Of a stretch of 64,000 nt of DNA, positions 44,192 to 53,162 are shown in pieces. Numbering within the stretch: position 1 is the first letter of the stretch; every line of letters starts with the position of its first letter. This DNA comes from Dyadobacter beijingensis DSM 21582 (lineage in GTDB: Bacteria > Bacteroidota > Bacteroidia > Cytophagales > Spirosomataceae): NCBI RefSeq assembly GCF_000382205.1, contig NZ_KB907788.1, positions 1,154,748 to 1,218,747 on the forward strand, written 5' to 3'. A program made the translations under genes and the position numbers. The notes beneath the pieces are model-generated. The model was not told where the DNA came from. It did not search any database and was given only the letters and a program-made list of their open reading frames with translations.

Positions 44192-45523
44192 TTAATTGCC
44201 TTGTAGGTATTCAAGTTCGACCATTTGCATGATACACTGCAATTGAGCGATCAGCCGCCTGCGCCGTGTTAGTGTCAGTTCATCCTGCAATTGTTTAAGC
44301 TCGATCATGTCGATGATCCCTTTTTCTAACTTTTTTGACGAAAGCCTTACATTGTCCCGGGCAAGTACTTCCTTTCTTTGAAGAGAGCCAAGTTCCTGCA
44401 TCGCGCGGGAATAAGCGACCTTTGCAGAAAGGAAAGCATTGTTGCCGTCACTGACACTGGCATCCCGTTCAGCAATGGCCAAAACTGCGCTTTGTTTGTC
44501 TTTTCTAAGCCGATAGTGCATCTGCGGCATATCAAAGACCGGTATTGAGAGGCGAAGGCCGACATAACCGGAAGAAAACCACTTCGAGCGCATTATAAAA
44601 CTTGCCTCGCTGCCAAAACCTAGCTTGCTGTAACCGCTTACCACTGAAAGCTTTGGATAAAGGGCGGCCCGGGACTCATCCAGCGAGGCGCTGGCTCTTT
44701 CAACCATCAGACTGTCTGAGGTAAAATCCGGTGTCAGCGCTGCATTGAAGGTTGCTCCTGGTTTATTTTCCGCTAGTGGTATATTGTCCCCGGCTAATTG
44801 AATGTAATCGGCAAGCGGAAAACCCATCCAGAATTTGAGATCAAGCAGCGACTGCTGATGCGTGGCCTGGCTGCGGGATACGTCGTCGCTCAGTTCTTCG
44901 AGCAAACTTATTGACTGGTTCACAGCAATCTGATCGGTAATCCCTTTTTCGAAGTTCAGGGTGATAAGCCTATCACTTTCCTTAAAGTCTTCCAGCCGGG
45001 CGACGGCCGCATGGTAGTCTTCATCGCTTAGCATGGCCGAGTAATAAGCCATTCGAACGTTTTTGGCGATCAGTTTTTCTTTGGAAAAGTTTTGAGCGGC
45101 TTTCAGCTGGCTCTCCAGTATCCGGATTTTGATCTGTTTCCACCCCGCCGCATCAATCAGGCTTAAATCGGCCTGCAATCCTGCATTACCCATCCACGGC
45201 GTCCCTAGCCGAACCGGGATGAAACTCCCTTGAGGCCGGCCTACCAGCTCGCCGGGGAAAACCTGGACGGGTATCTGCCAGTAATGGTCCAACGACGCTG
45301 AGCCGGTAACCGTAGGCAACAGTTTGGCTTTCGACTGGCTCACATCCATTGCCGCAAGCGCTATTTGCTGTCGGCTGATGATCAGGTCCTTATTATGACT
45401 GGCAGCATACTGCAGGCACCGTTCCAAATTCCAAGTGGGCTGAGCAGAGCATGTCTGAACTGCTGCCACCGACAGAAACAGGATCAACAATTTCCAGACT
45501 ATTATCTTGTTCTTTAAGTTCAT
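44192..45523 (-). CDS. TolC-family outer membrane efflux channel
   Basis: The 443-residue protein has its start placed at 45523 (MNLKNKIIVWKLLILFLSVA), opening a signal peptide that ends TCSAQ. Two OEP repeats are present, with LERCLQYAASHNKDLIISRQ near the N-terminus and VAYSRAMQELGSLQRKEVLA near the C-terminus. It supplies the outer membrane conduit for the ABC exporter of the same operon. The regulator gene lies 27 bases upstream on the same strand, so the operon order is regulator, channel, adaptor, permease, ATPase. Confidence 0.9.
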   Translation of the reverse strand: MNLKNKIIVWKLLILFLSVAAVQTCSAQPTWNLERCLQYAASHNKDLIISRQQIALAAMDVSQSKAKLLPTVTGSASLDHYWQIPVQVFPGELVGRPQGSFIPVRLGTPWMGNAGLQADLSLIDAAGWKQIKIRILESQLKAAQNFSKEKLIAKNVRMAYYSAMLSDEDYHAAVARLEDFKESDRLITLNFEKGITDQIAVNQSISLLEELSDDVSRSQATHQQSLLDLKFWMGFPLADYIQLAGDNIPLAENKPGATFNAALTPDFTSDSLMVERASASLDESRAALYPKLSVVSGYSKLGFGSEASFIMRSKWFSSGYVGLRLSIPVFDMPQMHYRLRKDKQSAVLAIAERDASVSDGNNAFLSAKVAYSRAMQELGSLQRKEVLARDNVRLSSKKLEKGIIDMIELKQLQDELTLTRRRRLIAQLQCIMQMVELEYLQGN

Positions 45524-45550
45524 TATCAAAAGAACCAAAAAGTGAAAATT

Positions 45551-46006
45551 TTAAGCATCAAGCTCGATTGTGCGTTTCCACCGTTCCAGGATAATAGGAA
45601 ACTCGACGAGCAACATCTTGTACAATATCGCGACTTCACCAAGCTCTTTATCAAACTGGTCCTGAACACCTCTAGCCTTCCTGACATCATCCAGAATCCC
45701 GAAAAACTGCTGGTAGCGCGAGGTCATTTCTTTTTCATTGAACAAACTTCGCATGTTTACATAAAAGAAGCGACGCCTTTTTCCTCCAACTGTGCGGTGG
45801 CCAACCATTCCTGAGGCTGTTAGCAATTTCAGTGCATTCGAAACGGCACTTTTACTAACCTTGAAATAAGCGACCAAATCCTCAAAAACAGCCCCTTCTT
45901 TGCCTTGAAGTAACAAATAAGTAAAAACCCTTGCTGCTACCGGCGTCATGCCCATATGTTCCAGTGCCCCACTGTGTTGTTCGATCCGGTCCCTGTGCTC
46001 GTCCAA
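45551..46006 (-). CDS. GbsR/MarR-type transcriptional regulator
   Basis: The 151-residue protein has a winged helix-turn-helix (VFEDLVAYFKVSKSAVSNAL, about 40-75) followed by the wing GGKRRRFFYVNM. A C-terminal helical dimerisation part carries the GbsR-like feature of an N-terminal helix before the HTH (GALEHMGMTPVAARVFTYL). It heads the efflux operon and is probably autoregulatory. A perfect 11-8-11 inverted repeat is 32 bases in front of its start and overlaps a plausible promoter. The inducing compound is unknown. Confidence 0.9.
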   Translation of the reverse strand: MDEHRDRIEQHSGALEHMGMTPVAARVFTYLLLQGKEGAVFEDLVAYFKVSKSAVSNALKLLTASGMVGHRTVGGKRRRFFYVNMRSLFNEKEMTSRYQQFFGILDDVRKARGVQDQFDKELGEVAILYKMLLVEFPIILERWKRTIELDA

Positions 46007-46037
46007 TTTCTTTTAATTAATCCCACCAAATTAAAGC

Positions 46038-46067
46038 ATTTTAGTTCTCCATAGCAAGAACTAAAAT
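46038..46067 (-). promoter_or_regulatory. Operator candidate of the efflux operon
   Basis: ATTTTAGTTCT (46038-46048) and AGAACTAAAAT (46057-46067) are perfect inverted copies separated by 8 bases. On the minus strand TAATTTG follows about 21 bases behind a TTG within the repeat, so the operator would cover the promoter. The half-site TTAGTTCTCC recurs once at 47482-47491, upstream of nhaA. Confidence 0.65.
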
Positions 46068-46093
46068 AAAAAACTAATAGGCATGTTCTGTTT

Positions 46094-47416
46094 TTACTCC
46101 CTTGAAGGCCGCTTCCCTGACAAAGTTCGCAGGTAGATGATTCCAGCAGAGCCAGAAATCACGGATGCAAGCAAGATGCCATACCTCGCATTTTCAACAT
46201 GCTGCGCATTCCGAAAGGCAAGCCCGGTAATAAACAAAGACATCGTAAACCCTACACCGGCAAGCATGGACACCCCCAGGATGTGCTTCCAGGTCGTACG
46301 CACTGGCAACCTGGAAAGCCCAATTCTGACCATGAGCCAGGTGAAGCTAAACACCCCGATAAACTTCCCTATGACAAGGCCCGCCACCACACCCAGGCTC
46401 ACCGGGTTGATCAGTGCGGTAAAAAAATCGCTCCCGATGTGCATACCCGAATTAGCAAGCGCGAAAACAGGCATTATCACGAACGCTACCCATGGGTGAA
46501 GCCCATATTCGATTTTTTGTAACGGGGTCTGCGCATCCAGACTAAGGCTTTTAATTTCTTCGACGATATGGTGTTGATCGGCTGTCATCAATGGACCATG
46601 CAGCGGGATTGCCTTCTCAAATTTGTTTGCATGGCCGCGCACCAGGGCTATATATTCACCCTCATCGATTTTCGTCCGCGCCGGGATAGTGAACGCTACC
46701 AGCACGCCGGCAATCGTAGCGTGAACACCGGAAAAAAGAAAACATGTCCAAACCATAATGCCCAGGATCAGGTAAATAAGGGTGCTGCGCACCCCCAGCA
46801 AATTCAGGGTCACCAACACCGCTAGCAGCACAGCTGCCAAGATCAGATAGAAGAAGGAGATATGGGCTGTATAAAAAAATGCAATAACCAATACTGCCCC
46901 CAGGTCATCAGCCACGGCGAGCGCAGATAAAAAGACTTTCACCGAGGTAGGGATATATCTACCGGCAAGCGATAAGAGCCCAAGGGCAAAAGCGATATCG
47001 GTAGCCATCGGTACGCCCCACCCGGACATTGAAGGTTGGTTAAAGTTAATTGCGCTATAAATCAAGGCAGGAACCAGCATTCCTCCTAAGGCGGCCGCCA
47101 TCGGCAAGCTGGCTTTCTTAAGGGTGGACAACTCGCCAGCCATAAATTCCCGTTTCAATTCAAGCCCTATCACAAAAAAGAAAAGTGCCATCAATCCGTC
47201 GTTGATCCACACATGCAGCGGGTATTTAAAAACATTCCCACCAAGCTCCACCGAGAGCTCGGTCTCCCATACATGGTGGTAGGAGCCCGCCAGCGGCGAG
47301 TTGACCCAGACCAGGGCAATGACGACAGAAATAAACAGGACGATACCACCCGTAAATTCCTGATGAATAAAGCGGTGCACCGGCGAAAGCAGCCGGTCTA
47401 TTGGGGATTTTGACAT
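46094..47416 (-). CDS. nhaA: Na+/H+ antiporter NhaA
   Basis: The 440-residue protein starts at 47416 (MSKSPIDRLLSPVHRFIHQE); the frame is open upstream but unlike the family. About twelve membrane helices are present. Key landmarks are HVWINDGLMALFFFVIGLEL, GVPMATDIAFALGLLSL, and ALAVADDLGAVLVIAFFYT with the essential Asp pair. HPWVAFVIMPVFALANSG and the terminal GFTMSLFITGLAF complete the pattern. It exchanges sodium for protons across the inner membrane and protects against salt and alkali. It follows the sodium:alanine symporter on the same strand after 238 bases. A truncated second copy lies beyond that symporter. Confidence 0.95.
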   Translation of the reverse strand: MSKSPIDRLLSPVHRFIHQEFTGGIVLFISVVIALVWVNSPLAGSYHHVWETELSVELGGNVFKYPLHVWINDGLMALFFFVIGLELKREFMAGELSTLKKASLPMAAALGGMLVPALIYSAINFNQPSMSGWGVPMATDIAFALGLLSLAGRYIPTSVKVFLSALAVADDLGAVLVIAFFYTAHISFFYLILAAVLLAVLVTLNLLGVRSTLIYLILGIMVWTCFLFSGVHATIAGVLVAFTIPARTKIDEGEYIALVRGHANKFEKAIPLHGPLMTADQHHIVEEIKSLSLDAQTPLQKIEYGLHPWVAFVIMPVFALANSGMHIGSDFFTALINPVSLGVVAGLVIGKFIGVFSFTWLMVRIGLSRLPVRTTWKHILGVSMLAGVGFTMSLFITGLAFRNAQHVENARYGILLASVISGSAGIIYLRTLSGKRPSRE

Positions 47417-47654
47417 AGTATCCAGGTAAACGTTGGCCAAATATAACTGAAAGCGCCGTTTTGACATTGTAAACAACTTAGTTCTCCTTTTAACGGGTAG
47501 TTGGCCAAAAGTAGAAGTAACACAAACCTATGGGGCCCCTCAGAGCCTATACAGAAACAGCCTTCCAACATACCCCGGAATGACAGACAAAAAGTGACCA
47601 AAGCTGCAGAAATTTATTGAAGTGACTACGGACTTGCAGATCGTTGAACATTCT

Positions 47655-49076
47655 TCAACCCCATTCCTCCGCATTTTCAACCCCCATGTTTGACGCCTTG
47701 TAAACCGGATCTTTGCCTTCCTTTTTTTGCTGCTGGTAATCTTTGAGCGCATCCAACGCAGGTTTTCTGAGCAGTAAAATGGCAATGATGTTCAGCCAGG
47801 CCATTAGCCCTACGCCGATATCGCCAACCGTCCATGCCAGTTCGGCCGTTTTGATGGAGCCATAAAATGTTGCTGCCATGATCAATCCGCGCAAGCTCCA
47901 CAACAGGATTTTGCTATTTCCTTCCTTCATCAAATAACTCAGATTGGTTTCGGCGATATAATAGTAGGCCATGATGGTGGTGAATGCGAAAAAGAGCAGC
48001 GCGATAGAAACAAAACCGCTTCCCAAGGACGGAAAATGTGTATTGATCGCCTGTTGGGTGAACTCCGAGCCAATGGCCATGCCTTTGACATGCTCAACCA
48101 AAAATCCCCCTGTCGGATTCACTACATTGTATTTTCCTGTAAAAAGGATCATCAACGCCGTCGCCGTGCACACAAACAAAGTATCTACATACACAGAAAA
48201 CGCCTGTACCAATCCCTGCTTCACAGGGTGGCTGGCCTCGGCCGCAGCTGCGGCATGAGGGGCAGTTCCCTGGCCGGCTTCGTTGGAATAAATGCCACGT
48301 TTGACGCCCCAGGATACTGCCATTCCAAATATGCCTGCAAAAGCTGGTTCCATATCGAATGCAGAACGCATGATCAGAGCAAAAACTGCCGGTACCTGCG
48401 TAATATTGATGGCAATGATAATCAGGGCCATCAAAATATAGGCCCCGGCCATAAACGGAACAACGAATTCAGCCACTTTTCCAATTCTTTTCACACCTCC
48501 GAAAATGATCAACCCCAGCAGAATGGTAATCGCGCCTCCGGTGATCTCAACAGGAATGTCAAAGGCAGTTTTCGCGCTGGTGGCAATGCTATTGCTCTGG
48601 ACTCCGGGAAGGAACAGGGCGGTACTCAGGATTGTTGCTACCGCAAAAAGCACCGCATACCACTTTACGCCCAGGCCTTTTTCAATATAGAATGCGGGCC
48701 CGCCGCGATACTGGCCGTCTTTTACTTGCTTATAAATTTGTCCTAATGTAGCTTCCACATAGGCGGATGCCGCGCCCAGAAAAGCGATCGCCCACATCCA
48801 GAACACAGCCCCTGGCCCTCCCATTGCAATGGCCGTAGCCACTCCCGCAATGTTTCCCGTCCCTACCCTTCCTGAAATAGCGATCGCAAATGCCTGAAAA
48901 GAAGATACGCCTTTTGCGGAAGCCTTATTCCCGAAAAGCAGCGTGATCATGTCTTTTAAATAACGCACTTGCAAAAATCGGGTAATTATTGAAAAGTAAA
49001 TGCCGGTGCCCAGGCAAAGAAGGATCAGCGCGTCGCTCCAGACCACATTGTTAACGGCAGTAATGATTTGCTCCAT
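47655..49076 (-). CDS. Sodium:alanine/glycine symporter (AGCS family)
   Basis: The 473-residue protein starts at 49076 (MEQIITAVNNVVWSDALILL). The 24-residue extension upstream is less typical. Family signatures are seen in GRVGTGNIAGVATAIAMGGP, FWMWAIAFLGAASAYVEATL, and NEAGQGTAPHAAAAAEASHP. It takes up alanine or glycine together with sodium. It lies between an intact and a broken nhaA gene, so a sodium cycle (import with amino acid, export by NhaA) is plausible. The C-terminus ends with a charged tail without special features. Confidence 0.93.
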   Translation of the reverse strand: MEQIITAVNNVVWSDALILLCLGTGIYFSIITRFLQVRYLKDMITLLFGNKASAKGVSSFQAFAIAISGRVGTGNIAGVATAIAMGGPGAVFWMWAIAFLGAASAYVEATLGQIYKQVKDGQYRGGPAFYIEKGLGVKWYAVLFAVATILSTALFLPGVQSNSIATSAKTAFDIPVEITGGAITILLGLIIFGGVKRIGKVAEFVVPFMAGAYILMALIIIAINITQVPAVFALIMRSAFDMEPAFAGIFGMAVSWGVKRGIYSNEAGQGTAPHAAAAAEASHPVKQGLVQAFSVYVDTLFVCTATALMILFTGKYNVVNPTGGFLVEHVKGMAIGSEFTQQAINTHFPSLGSGFVSIALLFFAFTTIMAYYYIAETNLSYLMKEGNSKILLWSLRGLIMAATFYGSIKTAELAWTVGDIGVGLMAWLNIIAILLLRKPALDALKDYQQQKKEGKDPVYKASNMGVENAEEWG

Positions 49077-49199
49077 GGAGGAAAGTTCAGCGAGTGGGTG
49101 GTAAGGAATTTGGTTTATCAGGAATAAATAAAGTGAAAATTTGGGCATTGACCTTCTGCACCAATTAAAATAACTATATATACTTCAAATAATGTTATT

Positions 49200-49517
49200 T
49201 CAAAATGCCAATTTCGCGGTATACTCCCGTTTCAATTCCAATCCGATCACAAAAAAGAAAATTGCCATTAACCCGTCGTTGGTCCAGATGTGCAGCGGCT
49301 GATTGAAAATAAAATCTGAGAATCCTACCGACATTTTGGTTTCCCAAAGGTGGCGGTAAAAGTCTGACCAGGAAGAGCGGTAAAAGTCTGACCAGGAAGA
49401 ATTGACCCATGCAATTGAAATGATCACATGGATAAACAGGATGATACCGCCCATAAATTCCTGGTGGATGAAGTTACTGACAGGATGGAGCATTTGGTCG
49501 ATAGGGGGATCTGGCAA
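49200..49517 (-). pseudogene. Truncated second nhaA copy
   Basis: 105 codons match the N-terminus of NhaA: PIDQMLHPVSNFIHQEFMGG, then a helix, then HIWTNDGLMAIFFFVIGLEL and KRE. The frame then breaks off, and the remaining 330 or so residues are absent. It includes an exact in-frame 24-base duplication (49353-49376 and 49377-49400), which repeats SSWSDFYR. The fragment and the intact nhaA lie on the two sides of the symporter gene and share upstream similarity. This suggests duplication followed by loss. The fragment can still encode one or two helices, but antiport is excluded. Confidence 0.85.
49353..49400. repeat. Exact 24-base tandem duplication within the nhaA remnant
   Basis: The unit starts GCGGTAAAAGTCTGACC and occurs twice without mismatch. 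The unit length keeps the reading frame. Confidence 0.95.
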
Positions 49518-49560
49518 TCATTATTACATATTTCGAAATGGCTAAATATATGACCCAAAA

Positions 49561-49574
49561 GCACGAAATCGGCC
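49561..49574 (-). promoter_or_regulatory. Sigma-54-type promoter candidate facing the nhaA remnant
   Basis: On the minus strand GG-N10-GC is present (AAGGCCGATTTCGTGCTTT), the -24/-12 spacing of sigma-54 promoters. It is 64 bases downstream of the palindrome at 49638. Confidence 0.35.
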
Positions 49575-49637
49575 TTTTTGCTGAACATTTATATGACCAT
49601 TTCAAAGGACACAAGGCTTACTTATGATGCATTTAAG

Positions 49638-49653
49638 TTACGATATTTCGGAA
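49638..49653. promoter_or_regulatory. Palindromic regulator site 1 (CGAAATATCG core)
   Basis: TTACGATATTTCGGAA; its reverse complement carries the core CGAAATATCG. It lies 69 bases before the sigma-54-type regulator gene, in the divergent region with the nhaA remnant. Confidence 0.6.
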
Positions 49654-49721
49654 CTATCCTTATTAATGTCATAATTTAGCCCTAATTCAGAAGACGAAAT
49701 CATACAGATTTTTGTAATTCC

Positions 49722-51200
49722 ATGAAAGACGATTTGCCCGGCAAAGTAATGAAAACGGTCCTGATCGTGGACGACACGCCCAACAACATCAGCATCCTTT
49801 TTGATGTACTGACCAAATCCGAATATAAAGTATTGGTAGCAACCGATGGGAAAAGTGCGCTCGAACAGGCTGCTTACGCTCTACCCGACCTGATCCTGCT
49901 CGACGTAATGATGCCCGGGATGAGCGGTTTCGAAACGTGCCGCCAGTTAAAAAGTTCGCCCAAAACACAGGGAATCCCGGTTATTTTTATGACAGCCCTG
50001 ACAGAAACGATCAATAAAGTCAACGGCTTCAATATGGGCGCGGTTGATTACATCACCAAACCCTTTGAAATCCATGAAGTACTCTCCCGCATTGGCACAC
50101 ATCTCGCGCTGGCGACGCTCAGGCAAAAATTGGAACAACTGGTTAGGGAACGAACGGCCGATTTGAACAAGGCGCTGACGGAAGTGGAGAAGCTTAAAGA
50201 TCAGTTACAGGCCGAAAATGTATACCTGAAAGAAGAGATCAAACAGTCCAAAAACCCCGATGATATCATCAGCCAGAGCAAAACATTTGAAAAAGTCCTG
50301 AACAAAATCCGGCAAGTAGCGCCCACCAACAGTACCGTGCTGATCAACGGCGAGTCGGGTACGGGAAAGGAGTTACTGGCGCGCGCCGTTCATAACCTCA
50401 GCAACCGTAAAAACCGGCCGCTTATCAAGCTCAATTGCGCGGCACTACCGGCCAGCCTGATCGAAAGCGAGTTATTTGGCCACGAAAAAGGGGCATTTAC
50501 CGGCGCCACAGCACAGAAAAATGGCCGGTTTGAGCTGGCCGATGGCGGCACCCTGTTCCTGGATGAAATTGGCGAAATGCCGATTGAATTGCAGCCCAAG
50601 TTTCTACGGGTATTGCAGGAGGGAGAATTTGAACGTGTAGGCAGCACCAAAACACTGAAAGTCAATGTCCGCATCATCGCCGCCACCAACCGTGATCTGG
50701 AAAAAGAAATTAGCGAAGGACGTTTCAGGGAAGACCTATTTTACCGGCTTAATGTATTTCCGGTCCTAAGCATCCCATTGCGGGAGCGAAAAGAAGATAT
50801 ACCCTTGTTGGTCAAGCACTTTTGCCAGAAACACGGTGCCGACCAGGGCAAAGTCATTGACCAGGTGCCTCAAAAAGTGATCGACGCACTCGTTGCCTAT
50901 CATTGGCCAGGCAACATCCGCGAGCTGGAAAACGTGGTGGAAAGATCGATCATTATGTCGCCAGGAAGGACATTGACGCTCGACGACTGGTCGCCCAGGA
51001 AACCGGCCATTGCGCCTAAAGGTAGCCTGATGACGATGGAGGAATGCGAGCGCGAGCATATCATTTTTGTTTTAAATAAAACCAACTGGAAAGTGAGTGG
51101 CAGCAAGGGGGCGGCCCAGATCCTGGACATGGTGCCGACAACCCTGGATTCCCGGATGCGAAAACTGGGCATTAAAAGGCCCGAACAATTTCCACTTTAA
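49722..51200 (+). CDS. Sigma-54-dependent response regulator (REC, AAA+, Fis-type HTH)
   Basis: The 492-residue protein has a receiver domain with phosphoacceptor Asp61 ([14 protein letters not shown]), a coiled-coil linker (about 135-178), and an AAA+ sigma-54 interaction domain. Walker A is GESGTGKE (210-217), the sigma-54 contact loop GAFTGA is at 257-262, and Walker B is [10 protein letters not shown] (277-286). The C-terminal HTH_8 domain has [20 protein letters not shown]. All elements for activating sigma-54 polymerase are intact. No kinase is fused or directly adjacent. The hybrid kinase gene at 55461-59333 is the closest candidate partner. Three copies of a palindrome in this region are its likely binding sites. 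Confidence 0.95.
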   Translation: MKDDLPGKVMKTVLIVDDTPNNISILFDVLTKSEYKVLVATDGKSALEQAAYALPDLILLDVMMPGMSGFETCRQLKSSPKTQGIPVIFMTALTETINKVNGFNMGAVDYITKPFEIHEVLSRIGTHLALATLRQKLEQLVRERTADLNKALTEVEKLKDQLQAENVYLKEEIKQSKNPDDIISQSKTFEKVLNKIRQVAPTNSTVLINGESGTGKELLARAVHNLSNRKNRPLIKLNCAALPASLIESELFGHEKGAFTGATAQKNGRFELADGGTLFLDEIGEMPIELQPKFLRVLQEGEFERVGSTKTLKVNVRIIAATNRDLEKEISEGRFREDLFYRLNVFPVLSIPLRERKEDIPLLVKHFCQKHGADQGKVIDQVPQKVIDALVAYHWPGNIRELENVVERSIIMSPGRTLTLDDWSPRKPAIAPKGSLMTMEECEREHIIFVLNKTNWKVSGSKGAAQILDMVPTTLDSRMRKLGIKRPEQFPL

Positions 51201-51208
51201 AAGAGATT

Positions 51209-51224
51209 TTACGAAATATCGGAA
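51209..51224. promoter_or_regulatory. Palindromic regulator site 2 (CGAAATATCG core)
   Basis: TTACGAAATATCGGAA, sharing the exact 10-base core with sites 1 and 3. It lies 117 bases before the NRDE gene, that is upstream of the six-gene operon. Confidence 0.65.
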
Positions 51225-51297
51225 AGTACTATTTGCATAAAGTCGGCAAAATAATTTATATATAGTTGATTTACAGTAATTTAATTACAAAAACTGT

Positions 51298-51317
51298 TTT
51301 GGAATAGCTTTTGATAG
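51298..51317 (+). promoter_or_regulatory. Sigma-54-like promoter candidate of the NRDE/ATP-grasp operon
   Basis: TTTGGAATAGCTTTTGATAG has GG and GA with 10 bases between. The canonical -12 GC is GA here. A very similar sequence, TTAGGAACAGATATTGAGCC, lies in front of the hybrid kinase gene on the minus strand. It is 77 bases behind site 2. Confidence 0.35.
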
Positions 51318-51340
51318 GCCTTATAAAAAAGGAAATCAAA

Positions 51341-52060
51341 ATGTGCACAGTAAGTTATCTTCCAGGCCAAAGCGGTTTTATCCTGACGTCCAGCCGGGAC
51401 GAAAAAATAACACGCCCGATCGCCAGGCTTTCCGATCCGGTTATGATCCACGACCGGGAAGTAACATTTCCACAGGACCCGCTTGGGCAGGGAACCTGGA
51501 TCGCCAGCTCCTGTACCCGCACTGTATGTCTGCTCAATGGTGCATTTAAGGCTCACCGGCCCAAACCGCCGTACAAACACAGTCGCGGGCTTGTTGTGCT
51601 CGACGCTTTTGACTATTTCTCTCCGCAAAACTTCGCCGAGAACTACAATTTCAATGGTCTTGAACCTTTCACACTGCTTCTTTTCGAAATTGGGGAATTG
51701 CTTGTCCTGCGCTGGGATGGACACAAACTCTTTATTAGTGAAAAGGACGCCTCCCAAAAACACATCTGGTCGTCTGCAACGCTTTATAGTCCTGACATTA
51801 TCCGGAAAAGGCGGGAATGGTTCAATCACTGGATATCTTCTACCGATGAACTTTCATTGGGCAGCATCCGAAAATTTCATCTGACTGCCGGCGACGGCGA
51901 CCCTGAAAATGCCATCCGGATGCGGCGAGACAATCTTTACGAAACCGTGAGCCTGACCAGCGTGGTACGCTCCGGGACTGAAATGGAGATGATTTACGAA
52001 GACCTTATTTACTCCGAAACGACGTATAAAACCTTGTCGCAAAGCTATGTATCCAATTAA
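51341..52060 (+). CDS. NRDE/TANGO2-family protein
   Basis: The 239-residue protein starts at 51341, because the mature family begins Met-Cys (MCTVSYLPG). It carries the family's SSRDE motif at residues 17-21, corresponding to NRDE. The family is related to N-terminal-nucleophile hydrolases. Removal of Met1 would expose Cys2 as a possible nucleophile; that is inference. There is no signal peptide, so it is cytoplasmic. The last 14 bases overlap the ATP-grasp gene, which points to coupled translation and joint function. It is the first gene of a six-gene operon behind regulator site 2. Confidence 0.88.
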   Translation: MCTVSYLPGQSGFILTSSRDEKITRPIARLSDPVMIHDREVTFPQDPLGQGTWIASSCTRTVCLLNGAFKAHRPKPPYKHSRGLVVLDAFDYFSPQNFAENYNFNGLEPFTLLLFEIGELLVLRWDGHKLFISEKDASQKHIWSSATLYSPDIIRKRREWFNHWISSTDELSLGSIRKFHLTAGDGDPENAIRMRRDNLYETVSLTSVVRSGTEMEMIYEDLIYSETTYKTLSQSYVSN

Positions 52061-53159
52061 CCAGCTGGAAACCGAAGGTGAAATAACCGCGGATTTGACA
52101 CCTGTAAGGTCGGCGACATTCAAACTGTCCAAAAGCGCCAAGTTAATCCGTTTGAAAAGCTGGGAGTACTGGCCTTTTGGGGTAGTTTATATTCCTGTAT
52201 TTGTCTACTGGCTTTGGTTATCACTCAAAGCAAGGTCGTTTTTTTTCTTCTCGGCAGCCAATCCATCCATTGAATCCGGAGGAATGCTGGGCGAGTCGAA
52301 AATCGACATTCTGGATCTGATCGATAACTCTTACAAACCGGTAACGGTGTTCATTAAACGCAGCATTAGCGAAGCGCTCTTAAGCAACAGATTTTTTAAT
52401 GCAAACCTGACTTTCCCTGTGATTGCAAAACCGAATGCGGGAGAACGTGGCTGGGGCGTGAAAAAGATAGATACTTTGGCAGCACTACAAAGTTATCATC
52501 AAAAAAGCCGTGTCGATTACCTGATCCAGGAATATGTTGACTATTCCCTGGAATTTGGTGTGTTCTATTACCGTATGCCCAATCAGCCGAAGGGAACAAT
52601 ATCTTCCATTGTACAAAAGGAATTCCTAAGTGTAACCGGAAACGGCCAACACAACCTGGGCGAGCTAATCCTGGCCAATGACAGGGCCGTATTGCAATGG
52701 GATTTGTTAAAAATTAAATATGCAAAATCACTACATAATGTCTTACCAATTGGCAAAAAAATGACCCTGGTCACCATTGGCAACCATTGCCTGGGTACCA
52801 AGTTCCTCAATGCCAATCATTTGATCACGCCGGAACTGACGGCTATTTTTGATAAAATAAGTATCGGGATCAATGGGTTTTATTATGGTAGATATGACCT
52901 GAGATGCAACAATCTCGATGATTTTTATCAGGGTAAAAACATCAAAATCATGGAATTGAATGGTGCAGGCGCCGAGCCGGCCCACATTTACGATCCGGAA
53001 TTTTCGATTTGGGAAGGATGGAAAGTATTGCTGCATCACTGGAAAGTGCTTTATGAAATCAGCACTCTTAACCATAAAAACGGCACGCCCTATATGCGAC
53101 TTTCAGAAGCACGCGCGATTTGGAAACGCATCAAAGCCGATAAACTTCAAAATCCATAA
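52047..53159 (+). CDS. ATP-grasp family ligase-like protein
   Basis: The 370-residue protein has an N-terminal hydrophobic segment (WPFGVVYIPVFVYWLWLSL, about 41-60) that may attach it to the membrane, followed by RSFFFFSAANPSIESGGML. The ATP-grasp core shows VIAKPNAGERGWGVKKI (nucleotide-binding loop) and LIQEYVDYSLEFGVFYY. A metal-binding end is formed by YYGRYDLRC and IMELNGAGAEPAHIYDP. This is the fold of D-Ala-D-Ala ligase-like carboxylate-amine ligases, but the substrate is unknown. It overlaps the NRDE gene by 14 bases and is followed after 3 bases by the LysE exporter gene. This arrangement suggests synthesis of an amide-linked small molecule that is exported or hydrolysed. Confidence 0.85.
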   Translation: MYPINQLETEGEITADLTPVRSATFKLSKSAKLIRLKSWEYWPFGVVYIPVFVYWLWLSLKARSFFFFSAANPSIESGGMLGESKIDILDLIDNSYKPVTVFIKRSISEALLSNRFFNANLTFPVIAKPNAGERGWGVKKIDTLAALQSYHQKSRVDYLIQEYVDYSLEFGVFYYRMPNQPKGTISSIVQKEFLSVTGNGQHNLGELILANDRAVLQWDLLKIKYAKSLHNVLPIGKKMTLVTIGNHCLGTKFLNANHLITPELTAIFDKISIGINGFYYGRYDLRCNNLDDFYQGKNIKIMELNGAGAEPAHIYDPEFSIWEGWKVLLHHWKVLYEISTLNHKNGTPYMRLSEARAIWKRIKADKLQNP

Positions 53160-53162
53160 CCC

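Noticed and set aside
46598..46607. CAGCGGGATT as a possible third attachment site
   Set aside because: Only nine bases match and it lies inside the intact nhaA coding sequence.
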